Positions 47,027-55,718 of a stretch of 64,000 nt of DNA are shown here, one piece after another. The notes beneath the pieces were generated by a model. It did no database searches. It had not been told where the DNA came from and worked only from the letters and a program-made list of their open reading frames with translations. Every line of letters begins with the position of its first letter. The stretch's first letter is position 1. The DNA comes from Aporhodopirellula aestuarii (GTDB lineage Bacteria > Planctomycetota > Planctomycetia > Pirellulales > Pirellulaceae): positions 447,628-511,627 of the forward strand of contig NZ_JAMQBK010000060.1 in NCBI RefSeq assembly GCF_023701485.1. The letters run 5' to 3'. The position numbers and the translations under genes are program-made.

Positions 47027-48532
47027 TCAGTCGCGGATGCAAAGTCTTGCAAGCCATCTTCGCTGCAGACCTGGTAATACGCATGAGAAGGCTGCTGGTG
47101 TCCCGTCATCGTTGAATTGGCCCAGTACCGACTCTGCGGCTAGCCGACCGCTGATCGTGGCCCCTTCCATCGTCCCGGGCCAGCCCGTTTGCACGTAATC
47201 GCCCGCGAGGTGCAACCACGGGAGAGGCGTTTGCGTCACCGGGCGTTGCGTGTCGAAGGCCGGCGTCACACTGTAGACGGCGGCGGGGTCCGTCACCACT
47301 CGCGAATTCAGAAGCACGGCATCGTTCGCGTTGGGAAACGCCTGACGCAGTTCGTCAATGACCTGGTCGATCAAGATCTCCTTTGGTTCGTCGCTCAGCC
47401 GATGTCGGCCGCTAATGACGATTTGATGATAGTGACCCGCAGCGGGGTTTTGGGGATCGAGTCCGTGATGAAACAACCAATGTGCTGTCGTGCCCACCAT
47501 CACGACGTGGCGGTGGGTCGTTAAACTGCGATCAAACCACAGGTGCAACCCGGTAATGGGCGACTGCAAAACCGACCCGAGTGTGTCGGCGAGTGATCGT
47601 TGCCAAGATCCGACTGTTTCGGGTTCATCACGAACGGTGATCGCATCAATCAATCGCGATGCGGCACGCCATGACGTTGCCAAAATCACATGGTCGACGT
47701 CGAGGCATTCTCCGTCTCCCACCGTCACCCTGGCTCGCGGTGAGGACGACGACTGCTCGAGAGTTTGGATGTTTCGCACGGACGTTTGGAGCCGCACATC
47801 CACACCACGCTTGCGAAGTACCGAGATCAATCGTTCTCCGAATATTTGCGAAAGCGGCTCGTTCGGCACCCACACGTCGCTGGCTCCTTGGACGCTGGCA
47901 AATCCGTCGATCATGACTTTGCGGGCCGCTGCCATGGAGACGCGTTGGGGAACATCACCGAGTGCGCTGACTAGAATCACATCCCAAAATCGCTGGCGAG
48001 TTTCTGCGTCTTGTCCGTGATCGGCCAGCCACCTGGCGGCGGTGACGTCAGCCAGATCGGCTTCGCTCGTTCGCATCAGCGACCACAGGCCGCGACGAAC
48101 GCTCAGTTTTTGTCTCCACGTTAAGTAACGCAGTCCGGATAGCGCGGAGTTGAGGTGCAAGGGGGCGGGTAGGAACCGGTTCGCTCGAAACGGCGAAATG
48201 CCTGTCGCCGGATGATAAAAACTGAGTTCGTCGTAGCGTGTAAAGCAATCTGTTAGGCCGGCTTCGTCGATCAAATCGATGAAGTTGGTACAGCATCCCA
48301 TCGCGACGTGTTGGCAATAGTCTGCCGTTGCACCGGAGACGGGATCGGTAAACGAGCCGGCGCGGCCGCCAGTGGCTTTGCGAGATTCCAATAGGATCAC
48401 CTCGAAGCGAGGCGACTGCGGATCACGCGATGCGATGCGAGACAACGCCATCGCGGCGGACAACCCCGCGATGCCGCCGCCGATGATGGCAACGCGCGAG
48501 CGCGGCGTGGATTGCCTGTGATCGTCACTCAC
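47027..48532 (-). CDS. hpnE: hydroxysqualene dehydroxylase
   Basis: 501 aa FAD-dependent amine-oxidase-fold enzyme; last step of the HpnCDE route from farnesyl diphosphate to squalene (hydroxysqualene to squalene). N-terminal dinucleotide motif VAIIGGGIAGLSAAMALSR and the FAD-related GGRAGSF, plus the C-terminal LHLAGDYVQTGWPGTMEGATISG, are typical. Its GTG start overlaps the hpnD stop (GTGA). The three enzymes lie in the order C-D-E as in many bacteria. Squalene in planctomycetes feeds hopanoid or sterol synthesis; no shc gene is seen here. Confidence 0.95.
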   Translation of the reverse strand: MSDDHRQSTPRSRVAIIGGGIAGLSAAMALSRIASRDPQSPRFEVILLESRKATGGRAGSFTDPVSGATADYCQHVAMGCCTNFIDLIDEAGLTDCFTRYDELSFYHPATGISPFRANRFLPAPLHLNSALSGLRYLTWRQKLSVRRGLWSLMRTSEADLADVTAARWLADHGQDAETRQRFWDVILVSALGDVPQRVSMAAARKVMIDGFASVQGASDVWVPNEPLSQIFGERLISVLRKRGVDVRLQTSVRNIQTLEQSSSSPRARVTVGDGECLDVDHVILATSWRAASRLIDAITVRDEPETVGSWQRSLADTLGSVLQSPITGLHLWFDRSLTTHRHVVMVGTTAHWLFHHGLDPQNPAAGHYHQIVISGRHRLSDEPKEILIDQVIDELRQAFPNANDAVLLNSRVVTDPAAVYSVTPAFDTQRPVTQTPLPWLHLAGDYVQTGWPGTMEGATISGRLAAESVLGQFNDDGTPAAFSCVLPGLQRRWLARLCIRD

Positions 48533-49545
48533 GGATTCGTCTCGGCCGGTGCCGTTTGCGAATCGCGAGGATCACGTCCGAATTCCACCGGTGGGATCGG
48601 CAGTCTTCGGTACAGCGGACCGACAAAATGTCGCGAAACGATTCCGATTCGCTCCGTCATTCCCAGTGAAACGCGGCGTTGGACGATCGCGTCAGGGTCT
48701 TCGGCGATGCGTTGCAACAACGCCCGGTACGTCCTCCACATCATGCTAAACATCGGTCGCCCGGCATCGTCGAGCGAGTCCCAGACTCGCCATCCTGAAT
48801 CGAACAGTTCCGAAGCGCGGCGGGTTTCATCGAGGATCAAACATCGCAATCGCGCATCACGACGCGGGTGCAGCAGGTCGTCTTCGTCGAGGCCGTGTTG
48901 TTCGTAGTGTTGTCGTGGCAAGTAAATCCGGCCGCGGGAGGCGTCTTCGGAAACGTCTCTGAGGATGTTGGTTAATTGAAAGGCAAGACCACAGTCGACA
49001 GCCGCTTGTTTTGGCAGTGGCGAGCGGAAACCCCAGATATACAAACACGCGATTCCGACCGCCGACGCGACGAGATAACAGTAGTGTTCGAGTTGTTCGA
49101 AGGTGTCAAAGCGGTTCTTTTGTTGATCGGCGAGCACGCCGTCGACGATTTCCAAAAGATAGCGCGACGGGATCAAGTAACGGTCCGATGCATGACGCAG
49201 TGCGGGCATGATTTCGCGGGCCCGCCCGGCTAAGTCGACTGACGTGTTTGCCGACAGTTCTTCGAGTCCTTCGGCGAGGCGAAGCTCGCCATCGGCTTCG
49301 CCGATCAGATTCATTGCGGTGGTTTGACGCCACCAGTCCAGCCACCGACGTCGCAGCAGGATCGGTTCGTTGCAATCGCCGAGGTCATCGGTGACGCGTG
49401 CGAACGCGTACAAGGCCGACATCGCATCACGTTGCTCACGCGGCAGCAACCAGAACGAGCGATAGAAACTGCTGCCGCTCCGCCGCGAGATTCGTTTGAC
49501 CGCGGCATAGCTCTTGGCTACCTCTTTGCGTTTGATCGAATTCAT
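48529..49545 (-). CDS. hpnD: presqualene diphosphate synthase
   Basis: 338 aa trans-isoprenyl diphosphate synthase (class I). Joins two farnesyl diphosphates to presqualene diphosphate. First Asp-rich motif VTDDLGD (51-57), second LTNILRDVSEDASRGRIYLP in the later helix. Start ATG overlaps the stop of hpnC by 4 bases (ATGA), and the stop overlaps the hpnE start; translational coupling of all three. Assigned D rather than C by order and by the second-motif form; the two are similar. Confidence 0.93.
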   Translation of the reverse strand: MNSIKRKEVAKSYAAVKRISRRSGSSFYRSFWLLPREQRDAMSALYAFARVTDDLGDCNEPILLRRRWLDWWRQTTAMNLIGEADGELRLAEGLEELSANTSVDLAGRAREIMPALRHASDRYLIPSRYLLEIVDGVLADQQKNRFDTFEQLEHYCYLVASAVGIACLYIWGFRSPLPKQAAVDCGLAFQLTNILRDVSEDASRGRIYLPRQHYEQHGLDEDDLLHPRRDARLRCLILDETRRASELFDSGWRVWDSLDDAGRPMFSMMWRTYRALLQRIAEDPDAIVQRRVSLGMTERIGIVSRHFVGPLYRRLPIPPVEFGRDPRDSQTAPAETNP

Positions 49546-50591
49546 GGTGTTCCCTCACCTGCTACTTTGGCGTGGTTCGCCATTCTTCGTTGACGGTCGC
49601 CGGGCGAGGCTTTGCGCAGTAATGCGCGAGCGAACAGGTAGGCCTGTTTACCTTTACTGACCGTCGGCCGGCGGCGCAGCACATCGCAATCGATTCGCTC
49701 GATCGCGTCAAGCGTCGCAAGACCTCCGTGAATGAACAGTTCGATGTCGGCGGCTAACCATTTTGGCAACTTCGCCGGTAACGTGCGGCCTCGTTCGAAA
49801 CGCTCTCGCGTGCGCGCACACTGCGAGGCGATCGCGTCGCGAAAGCAACGTGGCGTGGATTGGCCGGTCTTGATGGTTTGCTCGATCAAGGTCTCGTCAA
49901 ATCCGTGATCAGTCATGACTGTCGCGGGCAGATAAATTCGTCCGATCGCGTAGTCACGTGCGACGTCTTGCCAAAAATTTGCGAGTTGCAATGCCGTGCA
50001 TATTTCGTCGCTCAACCGGACGTTCTCATCCGAGTCGCTCTCGCCCATCGCGAGGACCAATCGCCCGACAGGGTTCGCCGAACGGGCACAGTACTTCAGC
50101 AGCGAGTCTTCGTCGTGATAGCGGTGCACGGTTTGGTCTTGCACAAATGCATCGAGCAGATCGTCGAACGGTTGTCGCGGCAATCGGAATTGGCGGATCG
50201 TGTCCGCCAGCGCGATGAACAGCCCCTCCACATTCTGATCGTCGTAAATGCGAGCGAGGCAATCGCGATATTTGGCCAGCGATGCACTCGCCACCGCGGC
50301 CGATTCGGATTCGTCGGCCAGATCGTCCGCGGTCCGGCAGAACGCGTAAACATCGAAGAACGGTTGCCTCATTCGCCGTGGTAACAACAGGCTGCCGACC
50401 AGAAAATTCTCGTAGTGAGATCGCGCGATGTCTCGGCACTGCCGCCTCGATGCGGCGAGCTGCGAGACGGTTGGTCCAGCTGAGGTTGTGGCGGGAGGGG
50501 GGAGGCTCACGAGGATTGCGTTGTCTGCCAAATGGGGAAGTACGCCAATGTTGGAAATTCGAGGGGCCGATGGAGGTACGCAGTGGGCCAC
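49542..50591 (-). CDS. hpnC: hydroxysqualene synthase
   Basis: 349 aa in the longest form (GTG at 50591). Converts presqualene diphosphate to hydroxysqualene. Asp-rich motifs TADDLADE (87-94) and LANFWQDVARDYAIGRIYLP are intact. The first ~40 residues (MAHCVPPSAPRISN... PPPATTSAG) look atypical and low-complexity, encoded in a run with CCCCCC; the true start may lie further in. Divergent from ispH, sharing a ~160-base intergenic region. Functions with HpnD and HpnE as one pathway. Confidence 0.92.
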   Translation of the reverse strand: MAHCVPPSAPRISNIGVLPHLADNAILVSLPPPATTSAGPTVSQLAASRRQCRDIARSHYENFLVGSLLLPRRMRQPFFDVYAFCRTADDLADESESAAVASASLAKYRDCLARIYDDQNVEGLFIALADTIRQFRLPRQPFDDLLDAFVQDQTVHRYHDEDSLLKYCARSANPVGRLVLAMGESDSDENVRLSDEICTALQLANFWQDVARDYAIGRIYLPATVMTDHGFDETLIEQTIKTGQSTPRCFRDAIASQCARTRERFERGRTLPAKLPKWLAADIELFIHGGLATLDAIERIDCDVLRRRPTVSKGKQAYLFARALLRKASPGDRQRRMANHAKVAGEGTP

Positions 50592-50753
50592 AAAAACCCG
50601 TGAAAACCGAGAAACGGATGGCTCAGGAGGATCATCCGTTGGACGGGCCCGCAGGTCTGCGGTTATTCTACCGCGTCGGCGATCTTTCGAGTTGCCCCCG
50701 CGAAAAACCTTTGTTTGCTATTCATTTTTGTCCCTGACGCGTTTGACTGTTTT

Positions 50754-51701
50754 ATGAAGATCATTTTGGCCGCTCCCCGTGGATTCTGTGCGGGCGTACA
50801 CATGGCGATCGATTCGCTCGCTCTCACGCTGCAGAAATTCGGACCGCCGGTCTACGTCTACCACGAGATCGTCCACAACCAGCATGTGGTGAACGAGTTT
50901 CAGGGCAAGGGTGCCGTGTTCGTGAACTCGATCGACGAGGTTCCAATGGGCAGCGTACTGATGTTTTCCGCTCACGGGGTATCGCCAGAAATTCGTCAAG
51001 CGGCGAAGGAGCGAGAATTGTTCGCGATCGACGCCACCTGTCCGCTGGTCACGAAAGTGCATCTCGAGGCGATCAAATACGCCAAAGCGGGGTACACAAT
51101 CATTTTGATCGGACACGAGGGCCACGACGAAGTGCTCGGCACGATGGGCGAAGCCCCCGAAGCGATCGTGTTGGTCGAAGACGAAGCGGGCGTCGATGCG
51201 TTGGAGTTTCCGGCCGGCACCCGATTGGCATATCTGACCCAGACAACGCTGAGCGTGGATGACGCCAATCGTGTGATCTCGCGGCTTCGTAGTCGGTTTC
51301 CCGAAATCGAAAGTCCTCCAAAAGACGATATCTGTTACGCGACCCAAAACCGCCAGGAGGCTGTTCGCAAACTCAGCGATGAGGCCGATGTGGTGGTGGT
51401 TCTCGGCAGCCAGAACAGCAGCAACAGCCAACGACTGCGAGAACTCGCCGCCGAGAAGGGGCAACGAGCGTACTTGGTCGACGGGCCGCAAGATCTTTCG
51501 GAAGAACTGTTCAACGCCGATGACACGGTCTTGATCACCGCCGGCGCGAGTGCACCGGAGTCGGTCGTTCAGTCCGCGATCGATTGGCTGCAAGCAACCT
51601 TTAACGCTTCCGTCGAACCGCGTGAGGTCCGCAAGGAAGACGTTCGCTTCCCGCTGCCCAAACCGCTGCGAGCCTACGCGAAAGAGGTCAACGCAGGCTA
51701 A
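50754..51701 (+). CDS. ispH: 4-hydroxy-3-methylbut-2-enyl diphosphate reductase
   Basis: 315 aa [4Fe-4S] enzyme, last step of the MEP pathway, making IPP and DMAPP. Start at the ATG at 50754 (MKIILAAPRGFCAGV); an upstream ATG at 50715 has no support. The three cluster cysteines are visible: GFCAGV (Cys12), FAIDATCPLVTKVH and DDICYATQNRQEAV; the catalytic HEIVHNQHVV and SAHGVSPEIR are present. Divergent from hpnC, so isoprenoid precursor supply and squalene synthesis are placed back to back. The downstream pepA is 170 bases away. Confidence 0.97.
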   Translation: MKIILAAPRGFCAGVHMAIDSLALTLQKFGPPVYVYHEIVHNQHVVNEFQGKGAVFVNSIDEVPMGSVLMFSAHGVSPEIRQAAKERELFAIDATCPLVTKVHLEAIKYAKAGYTIILIGHEGHDEVLGTMGEAPEAIVLVEDEAGVDALEFPAGTRLAYLTQTTLSVDDANRVISRLRSRFPEIESPPKDDICYATQNRQEAVRKLSDEADVVVVLGSQNSSNSQRLRELAAEKGQRAYLVDGPQDLSEELFNADDTVLITAGASAPESVVQSAIDWLQATFNASVEPREVRKEDVRFPLPKPLRAYAKEVNAG

Positions 51702-51872
51702 ATCGAGCGACCCGTAACGCATGTCAGTGGCCGCCATTGGCGTCGTATCGCCCTCTTTCGATGCCTCGGCTAGTCGACCAGGGGGCGAACCCGGTAGGTT
51801 GCTTAAAATCTTGGACGAGCCTGCGATTCTCGTCCTTTCCCCGCCTGATTCCAGCATACCGAGAGTTTTCAC

Positions 51873-53378
51873 ATGGTTGAGCCGCTGCCAATGCCGTCGC
51901 CCCATATCACTGCCTCAGAATCACTCCCCAAGAAGCCGGGAGTGCTGGTGATTTTCGCAACTCAAAAAGAGTCTGAGTCCGATGCGGCGTCGAAGCAGGC
52001 CGAATTGGATGCGAAAGTTCGCGGTGCGTTAGACAAATCGCTGGTCGAAACCATTGACCGACTCATCGCTTCGGGCGAGATCTCAGGTTCCGCTGGCGAA
52101 ACCGTTTGCGTCGCGACGTCCCACGATCAAGCACCGATGTTGGTGGTTGCCTCGCTCGGAAGTGCTTCGCAGTTGACCCGTGGTGGTGTGGTGGATGCCT
52201 CCGCAACCGTGGTCCGCAAGCTCGCCGACAAATCGCGTGCTCAAATCACATTTTTGGTCGGTGGCGAGATCGATTCCGACGATCATGACGCGTTGGTGGC
52301 GGGAGCTTTGACCGCGTGCGAAGGCCAGCATCTCTATCAAAGCCAACCGTCGACGTTTGTTCCCGAAAGTTTGACCTTTGTCGGCATCAGCTCGTCTGCG
52401 GCCGAAGTAGGTGAAAAAATCGGCTCGTCGGTGAATCACACCCGCCGGTTGGTTAACGAGCCACCGACAATCATGAACCCGACCGAATTCGCTAACCAAG
52501 CCGCCGCGATGGCCGCAGCGGAAGGTTTGACTTGTGAGATCTGGGATGAACATCGTCTCGAGTCGGAAGGTTGCCGTGCCATTTTGGCCGTCGGACGTGC
52601 ATCGACCAGCCCTCCTCGGCTGGTGATTTTGAAACACAACGGCGGTGGGTCGGAACCCCCGATCGCGATCGTGGGCAAAGGGGTCACGTTCGATAGCGGC
52701 GGTTTGTCGATCAAGCCAAGCGACGGGATGGTCGACATGAAGTGCGACATGGCAGGCGCTGCGACCGTCGTGGGAGTCATGCGGGCGATCGCGCGACTCG
52801 GCATCAAACGAAACGTGATCGGCTTGTGCGGGCTCGCCGAAAATATGATCAGCGGTGATTCCTACAAACTCGGCGACGTCATCGAGACGCGGTCCGGCAA
52901 AACGATCGAGATCCTCAACACGGATGCCGAAGGACGCGTTGTTCTCGCCGATACTCTCGACGTCGCTGTTGAACATGGGCCTTCGGTGATCGTCGACCTG
53001 GCGACGTTGACGGGGGCGTGCATGGTCGCGCTCGGAAACGACGTTGCCGGTTTCATGACGAATAATCAGGACCTTTGCGATGAAGTCACCTCGGCAGCTC
53101 AAGTCGAGTGCGAGCCGGTGTGGCAACTGCCGATGTTCCCGCTCTACAACGACAAGGTGAAGAGCAAGGTCGCCGACATTAAGAACGTCGGCGAAGGTCG
53201 ATGGGGCGGCGCGATCACGGCAGCTAAGTTCCTCGAACACTTCGTCAAAGACACGCCATGGCTACACATCGACATCGCGGGACCCGCGTTCGTCGATTCG
53301 GCCAAGCCTTCGCGTGATGCGGGAGCAACGGGGGTAATGGTACGGTCGCTGATCCGATTTATCGGCGACAAACAGTAG
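51873..53378 (+). CDS. pepA: leucyl aminopeptidase, M17 family
   Basis: 501 aa. Hexameric two-metal aminopeptidase that releases N-terminal residues from peptides; may also bind DNA in some bacteria. The C-terminal catalytic domain has VGKGVTFDSGGLSIKPSDGMVDMKCDMAGAA with metal and catalytic Lys residues, and the signature NTDAEGRVVLADTLD near residue 349. The N-terminal domain is normal in length. It ends with a 398-base stretch before a clear terminator, an unusually long 3' region (see the intergenic entry). Confidence 0.97.
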   Translation: MVEPLPMPSPHITASESLPKKPGVLVIFATQKESESDAASKQAELDAKVRGALDKSLVETIDRLIASGEISGSAGETVCVATSHDQAPMLVVASLGSASQLTRGGVVDASATVVRKLADKSRAQITFLVGGEIDSDDHDALVAGALTACEGQHLYQSQPSTFVPESLTFVGISSSAAEVGEKIGSSVNHTRRLVNEPPTIMNPTEFANQAAAMAAAEGLTCEIWDEHRLESEGCRAILAVGRASTSPPRLVILKHNGGGSEPPIAIVGKGVTFDSGGLSIKPSDGMVDMKCDMAGAATVVGVMRAIARLGIKRNVIGLCGLAENMISGDSYKLGDVIETRSGKTIEILNTDAEGRVVLADTLDVAVEHGPSVIVDLATLTGACMVALGNDVAGFMTNNQDLCDEVTSAAQVECEPVWQLPMFPLYNDKVKSKVADIKNVGEGRWGGAITAAKFLEHFVKDTPWLHIDIAGPAFVDSAKPSRDAGATGVMVRSLIRFIGDKQ

Positions 53379-53429
53379 ACGCCGGGTTGGCAAGGATCAT
53401 CACCCCTCAAGCGAACCAATCATCTCGGC

Positions 53430-53477
53430 TGATCAGACCGGGGGGAAGGCCGCGTTGGGCGCCCATGGGTCTGATCA
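53430..53477. repeat. 10-bp inverted repeat hairpin
   Basis: TGATCAGACC (53430-53439) pairs perfectly with GGTCTGATCA (53468-53477) over a 28-base loop containing GGGCGCCC. No U-tract follows, so it is not a terminator. It sits inside the longer helix 53420-53427/53505-53512. Confidence 0.7.
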
Positions 53478-53775
53478 AGGCGGGATCCGATTTCTCGCAG
53501 CCTACGAGATGAGTTAAAACACTTACCGCGCACGGGTGGTAAGTAGTCGTCCGCAGTGTTGTGCCTCCCCCCTTGTCTGACGGTTCGCGTCGTCCTAACC
53601 ACATTTGCTGGGCAATTTCGAGCTCAAAGGGGCTCAAAACGCACCTGTTTTTGCGGTTTCAATTCGACTGGGGGTATGGAGTAGCCGATATTCAATCGTG
53701 GGCAGCAGGAAGGACTGAGTCGAGATTTCATACCCTCGGCAAATCCAGTGGGGTATTCCTGCGTTATTTTTAACA

Positions 53776-53830
53776 GTGTTCGGATGGTCGGCGCCTGGGG
53801 GCACAGGTTCGATCATCCGAACACGTTTTT
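53776..53830 (+). terminator. intrinsic terminator
   Basis: GTGTTCGGATGGTCG (53776-53790) pairs with CGATCATCCGAACAC (53810-53824), a 15-bp stem with one G-U pair, an inner CCTG/CAGG helix in the loop, then GTTTTTATAT. The U-tract is on the plus strand only, so it ends plus-strand transcripts, either pepA with a 398-nt tail or a separate RNA. Confidence 0.8.
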
Positions 53831-53941
53831 ATATGTCATCCATGAGACGACACGCCCGTCGCGGTTTCTGTACGCGACAAAATGACGGCAGTCTCTCTCT
53901 CAGCACGATCGATCATGTCGTCGATTTGAGTGCGTCCGGTT

Positions 53942-54496
53942 TTAGTACTGAACCTCGGTCACGCCACGGGCACCCGATGGCAGTTTCCCTGTCACGGTGA
54001 TATCAGTCAGACGATATCGCCCCGGCACCCATCTTTGGCTGCTCTTGGTTGCGAACGCGGCTTGGCGAACCACCAAGGTTTCACCGATCTCGAGCGGTTT
54101 GTCTTGATACAAAAAGTACTGCCCGTTGAGGTTCACGGTGACGTTCGGGATCGCAAAATCGGCCTCGTTCTCAATCACCACCACGTCTTCGAGAATCTGT
54201 TTTTCGCCATCGAAAGTCGGCAGCGGGCGTCGGTCTACGATGACGTTCACGGGGAGTTGGTGTTCGCTCGCTTTTCCAAAAATGATCGCGTAGGCCGACA
54301 ACGTGATCAGGGGAAACAAGCACACCGCCGCAAGGGCGAGGAACAACCCGCGCGTGGACAACTGCGCGACCGGGGCGATCGATCGAGGGCTTTCGAATAC
54401 GACATCGTCACGAGTTTCCGAATCCACCGAAGGTGGTTCAGTCGAGATCGAATTTTGCGTTGCGTCGGGCTGCGGGTGGCCAGTGGATTCGTTCAT
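53942..54496 (-). CDS. single-TM protein with extracytoplasmic domain, function unknown
   Basis: 184 aa from the ATG at 54496 (the frame extends to 54583 but overlaps apbE). A polar N-terminus of about 60 residues, a helix LFLALAAVCLFPLITLSAYAIIF near residues 73-95, then an exported beta-sandwich-like part (VDRRPLPTFDGEKQILEDVVV...ENEADFAIPNVTVNLNGQYF), ending SGARGVTEVQY. No catalytic or heme motif, and no ApbE flavinylation motif (D-G-x-S/T-G/A-A/T). The start lies 5 bases after the apbE stop, so the two should be co-transcribed. Confidence 0.75.
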   Translation of the reverse strand: MNESTGHPQPDATQNSISTEPPSVDSETRDDVVFESPRSIAPVAQLSTRGLFLALAAVCLFPLITLSAYAIIFGKASEHQLPVNVIVDRRPLPTFDGEKQILEDVVVIENEADFAIPNVTVNLNGQYFLYQDKPLEIGETLVVRQAAFATKSSQRWVPGRYRLTDITVTGKLPSGARGVTEVQY

Positions 54497-54500
54497 GCAG

Positions 54501-55604
54501 TCATGATAGCAAGCCGTCATCTGTTTCCGCACCCTCTGGCGGATCCGCCCAATCCCATTTGCCGCACGTTTCGATAACGACATCGTCTTGGCGTTGGTTC
54601 GGCGCCACCATGATCAGGGGCAACGTTTCACCAGCGGGCGAGAACCGCTCGGTCAGGTCAGGCGAATGGTCTCCGCTTGTGGCTTGCGAAAACTGCTTCG
54701 CTTTTTCACGTCCCATCACAAACAATCCCGTCGCCAACGCGTCGGCGTCAATCGCGTTTGGAGTCACGACGCTGAGCGAGAGCAAGTCGCCGGCAGGTTG
54801 CCCCGTGCGGGGATCGATCACGTGCCCGTAACGTTTACCCCGATGGTGAAAGAATTGTTTGCCGCTGCCGCTTGTTGCCAGTGCCGCGTCACGTAGCCAA
54901 ATCCCAGCTAGTCGCCGGTTGGGTTTGGTCGGATGCGATATCCCGACTTTCCAACCACGCGGCGGAAGCGAGTCAGCGGTATCTTCGGATTCGACCCCGG
55001 CGTCATCCTGTTCCTTGTCCGGTTGTGCAAACTGATCGCCTCGTGCCAACACACTGCTTTGTCCAGCGTGGATCAGGAAGTCGCGAATGCCGGCTGATTG
55101 CAATTGATCGGCGAGTCGGTCGATCGCATCGCCTTTGCCGATCCCGCCCAAGTTGATCTGCATTGACGGCCTGGCCAGTTCCGCGGTACGACGGTCGGGA
55201 TCGAGACGCAAGTGTTGGATGCCCACGTGACTCAGAGCCGTCTCGATTTCTGCAGTGGAGGGTTTGCGGCCTTCTCGGGTCGTGAATCCCCACGCGTCGA
55301 TCAGCGGACCCGCGGTGATGTCGAACGCGCCGTTCATGCATTCGCTCAGTCCGACGGCGTGTTGCAAGACCGCGAACGTGTCCGGTGAGACCGTGATGGG
55401 GCCGCGTCCGGCGGATCGATTGACCGCTGAGATTTCGCTCTTGGCATCATAGATCGTGAGCCGATCCTCGATCGCGTCGATCGATTCGAGTGCGTCGAGG
55501 ACCACGTCGGCCACCGAGCGGCGGCCGATTCTTTGTTGTTCGTCACGCACCAGCACGACGAAATCGCATGCCATCGCACGGTGAGACAATTCGAGGAGAT
55601 TCAT
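54501..55604 (-). CDS. apbE: FAD:protein FMN transferase (ApbE family)
   Basis: 367 aa. Covalently attaches FMN to a Ser/Thr of target proteins. Motifs: INLGGIGKGDAID at 150-162 (canonical DLGGIAKGYAVD), ATSGSGKQFFHHRGKRYGHVIDPRTGQPA near the C-terminal third, and NAIDADALATGLFVMG. It differs from most family members by having no signal peptide or lipobox: it begins MNLLELSHRAMACDFVVLV, so it would be cytoplasmic unless an upstream start exists. Followed after 5 bases by the membrane-anchored gene at 53942. No Nqr/Rnf genes are near. Confidence 0.92.
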   Translation of the reverse strand: MNLLELSHRAMACDFVVLVRDEQQRIGRRSVADVVLDALESIDAIEDRLTIYDAKSEISAVNRSAGRGPITVSPDTFAVLQHAVGLSECMNGAFDITAGPLIDAWGFTTREGRKPSTAEIETALSHVGIQHLRLDPDRRTAELARPSMQINLGGIGKGDAIDRLADQLQSAGIRDFLIHAGQSSVLARGDQFAQPDKEQDDAGVESEDTADSLPPRGWKVGISHPTKPNRRLAGIWLRDAALATSGSGKQFFHHRGKRYGHVIDPRTGQPAGDLLSLSVVTPNAIDADALATGLFVMGREKAKQFSQATSGDHSPDLTERFSPAGETLPLIMVAPNQRQDDVVIETCGKWDWADPPEGAETDDGLLS

Positions 55605-55718
55605 GTCTACCGTTGTAACGCGTTCGTTTGACTTTCACAGTCCTGGCGGACGATCGAATCCGATTCGGACCGCTCCACACGTTCGGCTTCGACGAATCGA
55701 GAACCGCGAAAGCGACGG

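Larger units (their letters stand above)
53379..53941 (+). other. 563-base gene-free stretch with nested hairpins; candidate structured RNA
   Basis: Between pepA and a convergent gene. Visible pairing on the plus strand: TCATCTCG (53420-53427) with CGAGATGA (53505-53512), enclosing TGATCAGACC (53430-53439) with GGTCTGATCA (53468-53477); a 9-bp stem 53521-53529/53536-53544 (ACTTACCGC / GTGGTAAGT, one GU); a run GGGGGGAAGGC (53440-53450) nearly complementary to GCCTCCCCCC (53563-53572) that could form a pseudoknot; and the terminator at 53776. The small ORFs here have no RBS or recognisable product. It may be a small RNA, a long structured 3'UTR or a palindromic element. Not matched to tmRNA, SRP or 6S. 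Confidence 0.5.

Noticed and set aside
50718-51905. 395-aa minus-strand frame opposite ispH
   Set aside because: Antisense shadow of a clearly conserved gene; low-complexity His/Arg-rich translation without signal or motif.
52083-53240. 385-aa minus-strand frame opposite pepA
   Set aside because: Shadow caused by codon bias of pepA; no domain.
53407-53637. 76-aa minus-strand frame in the structured spacer
   Set aside because: No RBS, overlaps the predicted hairpins, no recognisable family. Could be revisited if homologs are found.
53801-53824. GGTTCGATC resembling a tRNA T-arm
   Set aside because: No matching acceptor, D or anticodon arms; it is the right half of the terminator stem.
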